Part shown: piece after piece, positions 23,339 to 34,005 of the stretch
Layout: every line of letters begins with the position of its first letter
How positions within the stretch are numbered: position 1 is the stretch's first letter
Assembly: GCA_964023275.1 (NCBI GenBank)
Contig: OZ029914.1
Span: forward strand, 14,056,341 to 14,120,340
Direction: 5' to 3'
Source: Norana najaformis
Taxonomy: Eukaryota; Annelida; Clitellata; Crassiclitellata; Hormogastridae
DNA length: 64,000 nucleotides
Program-made: the position numbers and the translations under genes
The notes under the pieces: generated by a model
The model's database searches: none
What the model was told of the DNA's origin: nothing
Seen by the model: the letters and a program-made list of their open reading frames with translations, nothing else

Positions 23339-26236
23339 AACTTTCCTTTCAATGGCTATATGACGACCAATTGAAGAACTCATAATGTTACACTGGTAGC
23401 ATGACTTTGCTTGTGATGCTAGTAACTTGAAAATGAGAGTTTATGCACTGTATGTCATCGGCTTTCATTATTAAAAAAAGTTTTAAAATCTCAACAGTAA
23501 GAATATGAACATGAAACAACATTTAACATATGAAAACACGATTAGGAAACATTTATGATGCGCCTTTAGAACACCCCCCAAAACGGTGCCTGCACGGCTA
23601 TCTAACTGATTTAAACCAGCGCTACATAAGATGAACAGAAATGTCTGTTGAGCTGAATTAATCAAAACAGTACGTCTTTTTAATGGAGGATTGTTCCGAC
23701 TGTTCAAAGAAGAAGTCCATAAGCTCATGTTGATATGCGCAAGCGAGGCACCTGTAAATCTCCACGAGCAGCAGAGCATAGTGATCGGCGACCAGGCCGA
23801 ACTCATGACAGAAATACAACGCCCTTGATGTATGACTGCGCAGTGCCGACCAACACGGTTAGTTCAAATAAGAGAATCTTGAATCGAATCAGTTCCTCCA
23901 TGCATAGGAAACCTGTAAAACGATTCTTGCATGTATTCGGATATATGCGAGTATTTTGTCTGGTTTGTCTTTGCTCAGGCGGCCCAATGAGTACAGGCTG
24001 GTACTGATGTATTTTGAACCTAAACAGTCATGCTAGGATGAAATTACACTATGAACAAATAAATTAGGACTACCACAGCATTTATCGAAAGGCTACGCGG
24101 AATGGCTCGTACTGGACCCAGTTGATAGAAGCAGATTGTTAAAAGCAAACATACGTATATATCCACTGATAACTCACAGTCAGATATCGCTCCAAGGTCA
24201 CGAAAAATGAGCTGCGTTAAATCCCTGTGTCGGAGGACTTGCTGATTGTTTCCAATGGTACATAATTATACTGCTTGATGACAGAGGCACGTGAACCAAT
24301 CAACTTGGACCAGGGTCGTTACATGAGATACTCCTAACAGGCGCGGACTATAATCTTTCGATTACAGATCCAGCGAGCTAACCACCTTGTCCCACAAACA
24401 ACAACCGGACACTTTTTAGCCTACCAGTTTCTGTCGGTAATCTCTACTTTCACCGATTCCGAAAGGATGAAGGTTGCCACGTGGGTTGGCATTCCACGAA
24501 CGGTCACTGTCTGTGTAATAACCGGGCTTGTTATGGCTAAACTAAAATGTACCTGCAGGGGTCGCATTAACTGCTTCTGATTTCATTAAACACTGTTTTG
24601 TTAGGCCTATATTTAATAAGCTATTCTCAATTTCTATTGAAAACTAATTTGATTCAACCTAATTTTGTGGTCTAAAAAGAATAATATCATGGTCTAAAAG
24701 GACTGAAAAAGTCGTATCGTTGAAATTTCAAAGAGGGTTCAACAGAAAAGTACGTACTCAGCGAAAAGTTATTCCTGTAGTGGCTCACATAAAACAGAGA
24801 AACCTATGGGTCTCTTCAAATCTTCAAACAGGGATGGAAGACGACGCGCCAGAAAGTTGGAGCTAGGTTTTGTTTATAATAAGAACATCAGTGGGATCCT
24901 AGTATGTTTTATTTAGGAAAGATGGAAAATTGTGACGGATGGAGTTTAGCCGGCAGCAAATCAAAGGCATGAACAAACGAGGGCCTAGCTTTAGGTCAGT
25001 GATCATGAATAATGGTCACATAAAATTAAATTTGTCAGATACAGTCAAGGCATCATAAGTGTAAGTAGATGAAGTATCTCATATCTCACAAGTGAGACTC
25101 ATGGGAAACGCTCACCTTCTTTTCTTTGCTCTTGAGCCAGCAATGGACGAAACGATTGGTGTTGGATCGGGGCCAGTGCATGGCATGGCTTGCCGTTTAC
25201 ATCCCAGCTTACTGCGGTAATAGTTTATACTGCTTTATGACAACTTGCCCAGGGTCGCTACATGGAGTCGAGCCCGTCACCGCATGATCATTGACCAAAC
25301 GCGTTAGCGATAGACCACCACCAAACACAATCCAAATTTAAATGGATACAGTGAATCGCTGAAATTTTGAACGAAAACCTGAAAAATTTAAACAAAATGT
25401 ACATTTTCACGGTGGATACACGCTACTATTCTACAAAACTTGGCTTAGAGAGACAGAATATATGGCACGGGATTCTTTTCAAGTTTCTCGAAAGGTCGTT
25501 CGGTTTTGTGGCCGGCTCTATGTCACTGTTACGTTCGTTTCTCTTTTAAGGTGCAGCAGGCATGAGTTTGATTCAACCGGGTCTGAATAGTTTATGGACT
25601 CTCTGGGTCTTCCATTGGGTTACATCTTAGGTCCCTACTCCGTATACTCCACAACATTGACTGAAACTGGTACTTTCTTGTTTGGGACAGCGGTCACCAG
25701 CATCTGATTGCCGTCGGATAAAATGTGTCCAGACAATGTACCCGTACAGAAGAACAGGTAACGATGTAAAATTAATGCTATAAACAGACGAATAACACTG
25801 GCCAACAGAAAATTTTTTTTTTCTTGTTGCCTTCGGTTTTAGACCTGTTCTTGGGGTAATTTTGGGCGCTGATTCAGAAAATGTCACTGGATTGAGTGCA
25901 TCAGGTCTAGTTTCTGAGATATCGTCGATTTTGTAAAGAAAACCCAGTCCACTCTTTAAACGATGTCTTTGGCAAAACTAAAATGTCATAATAAGCTTTA
26001 TTTATGGCTAATTATAATTCTTGCTGATTCATATAATGCCTACATCCTTATAATGTAAAATCAGCATATCTTGCCGCGTGCTGAGATATTGCTGATTCAA
26101 CGAAATAACTATTCCGTAGCCTACAGCTTACTCAGCACTAAATTTATGGCCTCATTTAGAATTTATTTGTGCTTATACAGCGTTTCATGGTTTCGAACTA
26201 TGTAAATAGATTATGCTGAAGTCAGCATTTATAGCC
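23339..26236. other. No gene seen; repeat-rich array flank
   Basis: The 23480-24000 stretch is paralogous to 34330-34940 and contains no sustained ORF in either copy. About 24225-24400 and 25180-25330 look like minus-strand tRNA-derived SINE copies (family 3): each has a tRNA-like head followed by a tail containing cgaccctgg(g/t)c(a/c)aagtt. Confidence 0.5.
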
Positions 26237-26244
26237 TATATAAA
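26237..26244 (+). promoter_or_regulatory. TATA box of the transposon-type ORF
   Basis: TATATAAA about 157 bp before the ATG at 26401, followed by GC-richer sequence. Initiation near 26268 would give a roughly 130-nt leader. Confidence 0.5.
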
Positions 26245-26400
26245 CCGCCTCCTGAAAGCTAGAGCAGCCGCAGTCGTCTTAGGGCATATTAAGAGTTGGT
26301 CGCAAGAACAATCTGTGAATGTGAGCATTAAATAACTACATGTTCTTACTATTTTTTAGGTTAGTCATTTAATTCCTCAGATGCGAACATCCTTAAGGTT

Positions 26401-28104
26401 ATGGCTATTTCCAGACGGAGCTGCATTAACCATCCAGACATATTCTGCTACATTTGTGGGGAATACACACTAAAAGCAAACAGGAAACCGATTTCTGAGT
26501 TTGTAAAAAGAGTATATGTAGGTTATTTTGGTGTCAAACTTGGAGATCAAGATAAGCAATGGGCTCCTCATACAGTATGCAAAACTTGTATTGAACAATT
26601 GCGCCACTGGACAATTGGAAAGAGAAGCTGCCTGAAATTTGGTGTACCGATGGTTTGGAGGGAACAGATAAACCACTTCGACGACTGTTACTTTTGTATG
26701 GTTAATATCATAGGCATCAATCGAAATAATCGTCACAAGTTGTCTTACCCTGATATACCTTCAGCCAGGAGACCTGTTCCGCATTCGGATATTGTACCAG
26801 TTCCACCTTTTCGCGAACTACCTCAGCTCTCAGACGATGACACTTGCATGTCCAATATCGGACAAGATGACGAAAGTGAAGAAAGTGGGGGCAGTGACAG
26901 TGATTTCCAATCAACTTCACACAGTGAACGTTTTGACCAAAAAGAGTTGAGTGATCTGATCAGGGACTTAAATCTTTCCAAAGAGTCCTCTGAATTGCTT
27001 GCGTCCAGACTAAAGGAAAAGAATGCACTTCAGCCTGGAACGAAAATTACAATTTATAGAAACAGAGAAAAGGATTTGCTGCCATTCTTTACCGAAGACA
27101 ACAACCTAGTATTCTGTAATGACATCAGCAACTTATTGAAGAAAATTGGTCTGTCGGATTACAGCCCAGATGAGTGGCGTCTTTTTATCGACAGTTCAAA
27201 ACGTAGTCTGAAATGTGTGCTTTTAAATAACGGCAACAAATTTGGTTCTATTCCAATCGGTCACTCCACCAGGATGAAAGAAGAGTACAATGCCATCTCT
27301 TTAGTACTGGAAAAGATAAAATACAAAGAACATCAATGGGTAATTTGTGTAGACTTGAAGATGGTAAATTTCCTCCTTGGTCAACAAAGTGGCTACACAA
27401 AGTATCCCTGCTTTTTGTGTCTTTGGGACAGTAGAGCCAAGCATGAACATTGGACAAGAAAAGATTGGCCTTCGAGGAAAGACATGGTGGTTGGAGCTCA
27501 AAATGTAATCAAGGAATCTTTGGTGGCACGAGATAGGATCATACTGCCACCACTACATATAAAGCTAGGCCTGATGAAACAATTTGTCAGGGCTTTGAAT
27601 AAAGAAGGTTCATGCTTCGAATACATAGTACACAAGTTACCAGGAATTACAATGGAAAAATTGAAGGCTGGAATCTTCGATGGTCCACAGATCAGGCAAC
27701 TTATGAATGACCCACTTTTCATACCATCAATGAATGAAATCGAATCTTGTGCCTGGTCTTCCTTTGTTCTTGTAACTAAAAATTTTCTTGGCAACAAGAA
27801 GGCAGACAATTATGCACAACTAGTAGAGGATATGCTTCTTCATTTCAACAAGCTTGGCTGCAACATGAGCATTAAAGTCCATTATCTCCACAGTCACTTA
27901 GATCGCTTTCCAGAGAATCTTGGTGACTTCAGCGAAGAGCAAGGTGAAAGATTTCACCAAGACATCAAAACAATGGAAAATCGATATCAAGGAAGATGGG
28001 ATGCACACATGATGGCAGACTATTGCTGGAATATTATGCGCGATTGTTCCGGCAGATGCCACACTCGGAAATCGTACAAAAGGAGCTTCTTCGGTGTCGA
28101 ATGA
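26401..28104 (+). CDS. Intact 567-residue single-exon protein of a transposon-associated invertebrate family; function unassigned
   Basis: Single uninterrupted ORF with a genuine ATG. The N-terminus is Cys-rich: CINHPDIFCYICGEYT, then TVCKTCIEQLRHW and DDCYFC, suggesting a zinc-binding module (roughly residues 8-100). An acidic Ser/Asp-rich linker (about 140-180) follows. The C-terminal 370 residues hold blocks such as DSSKRSLKCVLL, CVDLKMVNFLLG, YPCFLCLWDSR, LPPLHIKLGLMK, HYLHSHLDRFPENLG and EEQGERFHQDIKTMENRYQG. I recall close relatives as multi-copy 'uncharacterized' proteins in many invertebrate genomes. An RNase-H-type transposase with a Cys insertion is my inference from D…D…E-like spacing, not shown. 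It has its own TATA box and an AATAAA (28217-28222), and lies between LU genes 3 and 4. No terminal inverted repeats found by eye. Confidence 0.75.
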   Translation: MAISRRSCINHPDIFCYICGEYTLKANRKPISEFVKRVYVGYFGVKLGDQDKQWAPHTVCKTCIEQLRHWTIGKRSCLKFGVPMVWREQINHFDDCYFCMVNIIGINRNNRHKLSYPDIPSARRPVPHSDIVPVPPFRELPQLSDDDTCMSNIGQDDESEESGGSDSDFQSTSHSERFDQKELSDLIRDLNLSKESSELLASRLKEKNALQPGTKITIYRNREKDLLPFFTEDNNLVFCNDISNLLKKIGLSDYSPDEWRLFIDSSKRSLKCVLLNNGNKFGSIPIGHSTRMKEEYNAISLVLEKIKYKEHQWVICVDLKMVNFLLGQQSGYTKYPCFLCLWDSRAKHEHWTRKDWPSRKDMVVGAQNVIKESLVARDRIILPPLHIKLGLMKQFVRALNKEGSCFEYIVHKLPGITMEKLKAGIFDGPQIRQLMNDPLFIPSMNEIESCAWSSFVLVTKNFLGNKKADNYAQLVEDMLLHFNKLGCNMSIKVHYLHSHLDRFPENLGDFSEEQGERFHQDIKTMENRYQGRWDAHMMADYCWNIMRDCSGRCHTRKSYKRSFFGVE

Positions 28105-28216
28105 CTTGAAATGTTTATAACAAACTTGTTCTGTTTGGTATCATATAAGTACAGTTTCAGGTACTACCATTTTCTTTTAAGTATTTGTATTATTATGTTT
28201 ATTTAGTGTATCACAT

Positions 28217-28222
28217 AATAAA
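28217..28222 (+). terminator. Poly(A) signal of the transposon-type ORF
   Basis: AATAAA 113 nt after the stop at 28104. Confidence 0.5.
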
Positions 28223-28429
28223 TTGAGCACTACATAATTATAGCTATAGCCTTATGTTTTATGGGCGAGCAGAGGCTAGGACTGGTATATGGCATAATGT
28301 TCTATATCTCGAAAACTAGACCTGCTGGGAGAAAACTGGTGCCTTTTCTGGAATCAGCAGGTCAAATATACCCAGAAACAGTTCTAACATTTGAGGCAAC
28401 AAATTATGTGTTGGCCAGTGTGATTTGTT

Positions 28430-30950
28430 TCTTCTTCTTACCCTGTCCAATCAGTCGCGGGCAATTGCTATTCGTTTTCGGAATTATGTCTGGCTGCTGT
28501 CATCAACCACGACATTCGAGATAGAGAAATCCTCACTTGATTTGCTTCCAACTGTAAGCCTATGCGATTTAACACCAGAGAACTGTGGACTGTGCTGTGG
28601 TCTTGGTCCAGTTATTTTCGTTCCAAACTGGTATGCCCCAGGTCCAGTATTTTCAAAGGCAGAACCAGGGTCTCCAGAATTTCATCGAGGACAGCCATGT
28701 GAAGAGAAAAAAGCGAATTCCAAAATGGTGGACTGACCAATGAACTGAATGAACATTGGCCAAAGAAAAAAAAACATGTCAGGGACGATAAACTCTCCAA
28801 AGGATTCTGCTGGAAGACAGGACCTCCCTTTAAAGAGACTTACTGTACATGTTACAACCAACGATGATAGATAAGAAGGCAAATGATATTGCACGTGCTT
28901 TATGTATGGCCAACACAATCACCGCCGAGTGATCTATACTTGCAGAAAAGTACGGTCTTCGACCAGATAAGTTAAAGGCCACAACCCTAACTGTCCTCTG
29001 TACAATTAGTCAGTGTTGGACAATAAGAGGATCTATTGTAAGATAAAAAGGAAATACAGAGACATTAGTTAATAGCTTGCTGGTACTTCAAAAAGGATAC
29101 TTATTAAAGAATGCATTTAAACGTTTTAAATTTATTTTTCAAGTTAGTCCCGCTTACAGACATCTCTAGTGCCTTCACCACTGTGCTTCATATTTTATGA
29201 GCTCATTCATTAAACTATATACAGGTTTATTGTTGAATAAATTTGAATGGAAAGTTGCATTCTTCTGTGCAACAGTACTTGATATAATTCTTAACTTCTA
29301 GGTTGAATACCTCGTCACTTGTATACGTCTCCTTGAAATCGGCTTTTACTCAGCTGTCACCTTATCTACTGAGGAGCTTCTTTGAGAGTTTCCCAGAAGG
29401 CGTCATATAGATACTCCATACACCAGTTACATACAAACATGCATGCATGTTTACGTCCATTGACACACACAATGTAAATCTATATATATATCTATAGAGA
29501 GAGATTTACATATTACATTATTTGACATCACATCGCTTTACAATATATGAACCCAATAACATCATGATGATTTGGTCTGAGTGAAAAATCAAGTTCAGAG
29601 ATAGCATTCGGAACAAAATACATAAGCTGAATTGCATACAATCCAGTGCTGCCATATTCGCTCTACTAGCTCGTCCTGTTACTTTACATTTGCCCGTCCA
29701 TATGTAACTACTGATCTTCTCAACTTCTCTAACCAGTTTATACACTACACTGTAACTCCAGTCCGTAACGATCTCCCTCTTGAATTTCGCAAACTCTCTG
29801 ATCCTTTATCCCTTCCGTCGTTCACTCTATTACTCCTTACTTATTCCAACCAAAACTGGTCTCGCCTTTTCAAGAAATCCCACCCGATCAGTATTTCCAT
29901 TTTTCTCAGCTTAGACACAACCACCCTAACCTCTTTTTTCCTCCTCTCTCTGGTCTCTGACAACCGGACTTGGTTCTTGACATGGCATCTTTGGACAACC
30001 CACGCATTTGACTCAGCGCTCATGATTAAGCTGGTGGCCTGCGCTTCTCTTTAAAGAGCGCTATAGAAATTTCGAGTTCACGATTACGATTACGATTATT
30101 AATTTGCCTGAGTGAACAGGTGTTCAACTTTCGTTTAGTTATTTTTCTATTTCTAAATCTTTACTTGTATTTGACAGTTTTATCTTTACTCTTTTTTCAG
30201 TTTCATAATGCACCAATTTGTATGAGCTCAAGATTATTCGAGTAATTTGTACTCTCAATTAATTTAGAATTATCTTTATGGGCTTCTGAAGTTATCGCCT
30301 TAATTTCACTGACACGCATAAGCTCTTGTTTTCAATGCTTAATGCTTTGCTTTTCTGTCATGGTCGCTGGAAACATTCTTTATGAACTGAGTCCAAAGAA
30401 CACCCTAAAACACGATTGAACCGCTGAACAACTGAACAACCTTTGCTTGAATGTTCCAACAATGAAATGTCAATTTCACCTTAACATCAGAATTCGCACA
30501 CCGGATGTAGATGTTTGAGATACATGCTTCAGCAACCAACTTTCACTACGTCACCCACGCTGACCGACGAAGTCTGAGATTGACGTGTATTTTGGTTATC
30601 TAGTGGATGCTTTGACGGCGTGGCCTTTCTATTATTTCCCAATATAAGTTTTGGGCCAATTGATTATTCCTGAAGGGGGTTTCACTCTTACACATAAGTT
30701 ACATGAAATATATGTTTTATTGTGACGGATATATAAATTATCAGTTGATGTGTTCGCGAAAAGAAGAATCGCTAGAGATTAGAACGATATGTTATATGGG
30801 TTTCGGAACATATAAAGCCAGTCGATTAGCTGAAAGTGTCGTTGTTCTGAATTCTTTCTACGCGATATTTCGAAGAAGACTTGTAAGAAAATGAAGCGCA
30901 GCAATTTCCTATTCTGCCTGAATCTTCTTGCAGTACTTGCGACAACAAAA
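28430..30950 (+). repeat. Array unit: 3'-flank copy plus 5' flank and exon 1 of LU gene 4
   Basis: 28440-29300 is paralogous to 18180-19000 and 35870-36450. 30200-30950 is paralogous to 19800-20520. A CR1/L2-type LINE 3' end with its gattac tail (about 29690-30108) is embedded between them. Confidence 0.65.
30811..30816 (+). promoter_or_regulatory. TATA box of LU gene 4
   Basis: TATAAA exactly 80 bp upstream of the ATG at 30891. Confidence 0.7.
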
Positions 30951-31932
30951 GGTAAGTCGATTTCAGAAGGGAAAATTGCGATATATTATTAGCAATTTCT
31001 TTAAAATAAAGGCGTTTCCTCTTTGTACTCAGTAACCATACCTTGAGTTGTTGTGGTTATGTATGTGCCTCAACCGAGTAATTCCTTGATCTCTTCACTA
31101 CTCGCTGAAAGAGTTTCTACAGAGGTTTTTGTTAGGTTTACGATTATCTAAACGTAACTCATTACTTTTGCAGTCTTTATTAATATTTATTAATATTATA
31201 TTATCATCCGAAATTGCCGTCGGCACAGTGGCACAAAAAGTTTGATAGACTTCTCTAGTGTTCATCCCTTAGCTCTTTATATCTATTCCGAAGACACTTC
31301 TTGTTTTAAATGTACATTAGAATGATAACGACGACGCTGGTGACTAGATGCTAATGTTTGGTTCTGGTTCCTTTATTTATCTAAGCACTTCTATGCTGGA
31401 CGTGCTCAGTCGAGTTGGACGGATACAACTGCTGTAATGGCGTATTCGATTTCCCAGCATCGAGTTGCCAAGAAACGCATCCAGTCTGTATCACGGTGTT
31501 TAAATATGAGAATATCAGTCAAAGTAAAGACCTTCTGTTATTTGCATGCCTTAATCTTATAATAATTATGGTTTGTAGACTTGATGCAGATAACGGACGT
31601 TTCCAGTGTGATAGAAATTTGAATAATTCTCATTGCTAAAATAAGGATGGTAGACTGACGTTCAGACGAAAAAAACAAGCAGAATGAAACGCTTTAATTG
31701 CAAGCTTACTTATTTAAATGATTACTTCGTCTTTGCTTTAGAAATTGACCTAAAAGTCGGAAGTATATACATCGGAAGGTAGACATAAGGACGGACGAAG
31801 AGACTGGCAGAGAAAGTGCAGTTCAACGACTGCAGAGTGTGAAGAATTTTGAGAATTGGCCCGAGAGATAGACTGAGAGACAGAGAGAATGTGTGTGTGT
31901 GTGATAGAGAGAGATAGAGAGAGAAATAAAGA

Positions 31933-31966
<34 letters not shown>

Positions 31967-34005
31967 AAGAGAAAGAGAAAGAGCGAGAGATGAATTGTTC
32001 GATGGTGGAACATGGGAGGTTTTCGTGAAAAAGACATTTCGTTGGACGAAAGATGATGTTAAAGAAATAGTCTGGACAAGGTAATGAGGACAACAAATGT
32101 TTCTTTATAAATATTTCAAAATATCTATAACAAAAATATGCAAAAATGCAAAAAATGCAATAATACTTTAAAAGACTACAAAATTAGGGTTTTCTATAAA
32201 AATATTGCAACTCTGTCGTGTTAAATATGAACTGATAGCACATAGATAGCATGAACGATTTCCAAAATGACTTTTATTTTTAAAAGCACACAGATTGTCA
32301 TGTTTATTAAACAGCTCAGATCATGATTTAAAACTAATAGGATAATATTTCTGTCCACGACTTGCTGACATTCGCCAGATATTGCCAAGTTGTAACCACT
32401 GAATCCGAAATTGAATTATGGTGTTTCCAGGGCACACCTTCTAACCATGCCGAATTACAATTAAACACTACAAGGAAACTTCTCAAGCGCACCTAAGCAT
32501 TTTGGTTGTGTGTATATATATATATTTTATTATGCTGTTCTTTTTAGAACTGATATCTGCTGAATTAAAGATAAATACTCTTTTTACTTACTTATCAGTT
32601 AATTATAATGAGATGAACAGGTCTCACTTTTGGTACTATTTCCGGTGATGCATGACTAATGAATGGCACATGCGTGTTGGTTGAGAAGCTACTTGAGAGA
32701 AGAGTTCTCTATTTTGCGTGCCGGCATCACATTCATGAGATTCTTCTGGAGGAAGCTTTCTGCACTACGATGGAACTATCGAGTGGTCCAGAGATTCTTT
32801 TGTTTAATAGGTTCAAGACAGACTGACCTAATATTTGTGGTTACTTCTTTCAAATCTGGAGGCTGACATTCCAGCTATTGCTGCTACCCTATCGATTGCA
32901 ATTGTCATTGTCATTTTTAAAGCTCCACTTCAAGAATTAACAACTCCCGACCCAGAGCAGTGAAACCACTCAAGTAAGACAGACTCTAGTGTGTCTGGCG
33001 GCGTCATAGACTGTGATGAATCAATTTGGACTGATACATCAACGTAACGATTACTACGAACTTCCCATTCTCAGACTTCTGTTCTTAGGCAACTTCATCT
33101 TATGGCATAGCCTGATTGCAAGAAGGCAACTCTCCTTGAGGCTAAGACTGTGTTACTGACATCAGTTTATAGAGGAGTAGTTCATCAACATTAATTTGTT
33201 CCATTTCTCATGTTTTATAAAGCATACCCTTATTACTGACCAAATTTAATTCAATTTCTACAATTTCTACAATAGGGGAATCATATGAGCTGAGAGGAGG
33301 CTGTCTTATTTGCATGTATAAGTATGCAAGTATATTGGGTATGGTGAACTGTTATTAAATGATGGATACCCAAACTGGGTATCCATCATTTAATAACAGT
33401 TCACCAACAACAACATATCACAAAAACAACAATCATTACTAATCTAGGAGAACTGTTGCATAAGGTTATTCGTTGTATTTCTTTCACCTGATTTATAAAG
33501 CTGTATTAAAAAAATAAGACCACCCTAATATATAGAATGTATATTTTATACAGTATGTTTAGCCAATTGGTTTGAGCTCTACTCTTGTAACTCGGAGCAT
33601 GCGAGATCGGGACTCTTCATAGACGGTTACTTTGGAGAGACGTTGAGCTTGTCCACTTACACTTGCTCAGCGCCATCCGTTGATGCTTAGTGATTAGATG
33701 GTGGCGGTTAATGAATAAAGAAATTATATAAGTAAGGTGCAAATAATTTGCTGTTTCTTAATTTTTTAGCCGATTTCCGGCCAACTGGATTTAGCAGAGC
33801 GTGCGTAAATGAATCACAGGGTATCCTAGTCGACGGTGTATGTAGACGCCATGTTTACACCGGCCACAGTCAAGTAGGTTGCTTTGAAATGTGTAAACAG
33901 GACAAATGCAACAAAGAAAAAACCTCGCTTCACTGCCGCAGAATTCCTTTACCAGGCAACTCCTCAAATGTTCCTTCTGCAACAGATCTTTGGATGCATA
34001 TATAG
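30891..34005 (+). CDS. Ly6/uPAR-like (LU domain) secreted protein, gene 4
   Basis: Exons 30891-30951 (signal peptide [20 protein letters not shown]), 31386-31523 and 33770-34005; 144 residues; phase-1 introns (donors gtaagt and gtaaag). Mature chain: ALLCWTC, YNCC, two Cys, then six Cys ending CKQDKCN, an exact CxxDxCN. Potential N-glycosylation sites are NES near the start of exon 3 and NSS in the tail. Intron 1 is the shortest of the set (434 bp). Intron 2 (2.2 kb) holds a purine-rich low-complexity run, a perfect 30-bp palindrome, a stray copy of array 5'-flank sequence and the shared SINE. The gene is the last one before the assembly gap. Secreted three-finger protein by family pattern; role unknown. 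Confidence 0.82.
31870..31990. repeat. GA-rich low-complexity run
   Basis: Long GAGAGA/GAAAGA stretch in intron 2 of LU gene 4. Shorter purine-rich counterparts occur at the same place in the other copies (about 1040-1195, 15960-16010, 22480-22540). The minus-strand Leu/Ser ORFs over it are artefacts. Confidence 0.8.
33343..33405. repeat. Perfect inverted repeat, 30-bp arms with a 3-nt loop
   Basis: Arms 33343-33372 and 33376-33405 are exact reverse complements separated by AAC. The arms begin ggtgaactgttattaaatg. It lies inside a stray copy of array 5'-flank sequence (33290-33500, similar to 13069-13270) that lacks the palindrome. Confidence 0.95.
33548..33735 (+). repeat. tRNA-derived SINE (family 1) in intron 2 of LU gene 4
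   Basis: Head gtttagccaattggtttgag with ttgtaactcggagcatgcga, then gacggttactttgg, gagcttgtccacttacact, gctcagcgccatccgttgat and gatggtggcggttaat. About 35 bp before exon 3. Confidence 0.78.

Noticed and set aside
23735-24007. Plus-strand 90-codon ORF with a faint resemblance to RT C-terminal blocks
   Set aside because: The paralogous segment at 34650-34930 has many stops and the resemblance is too weak to support a call.
26321-26359. Possible mini-intron (gtgagc … ttttttag) in the leader of the transposon-type ORF
   Set aside because: 39 nt is too short for a normal animal intron; motifs probably fortuitous.
31722-32096. Minus-strand Ser/Leu-rich ORFs
   Set aside because: Antisense of a GA-rich low-complexity run in intron 2 of an LU gene.
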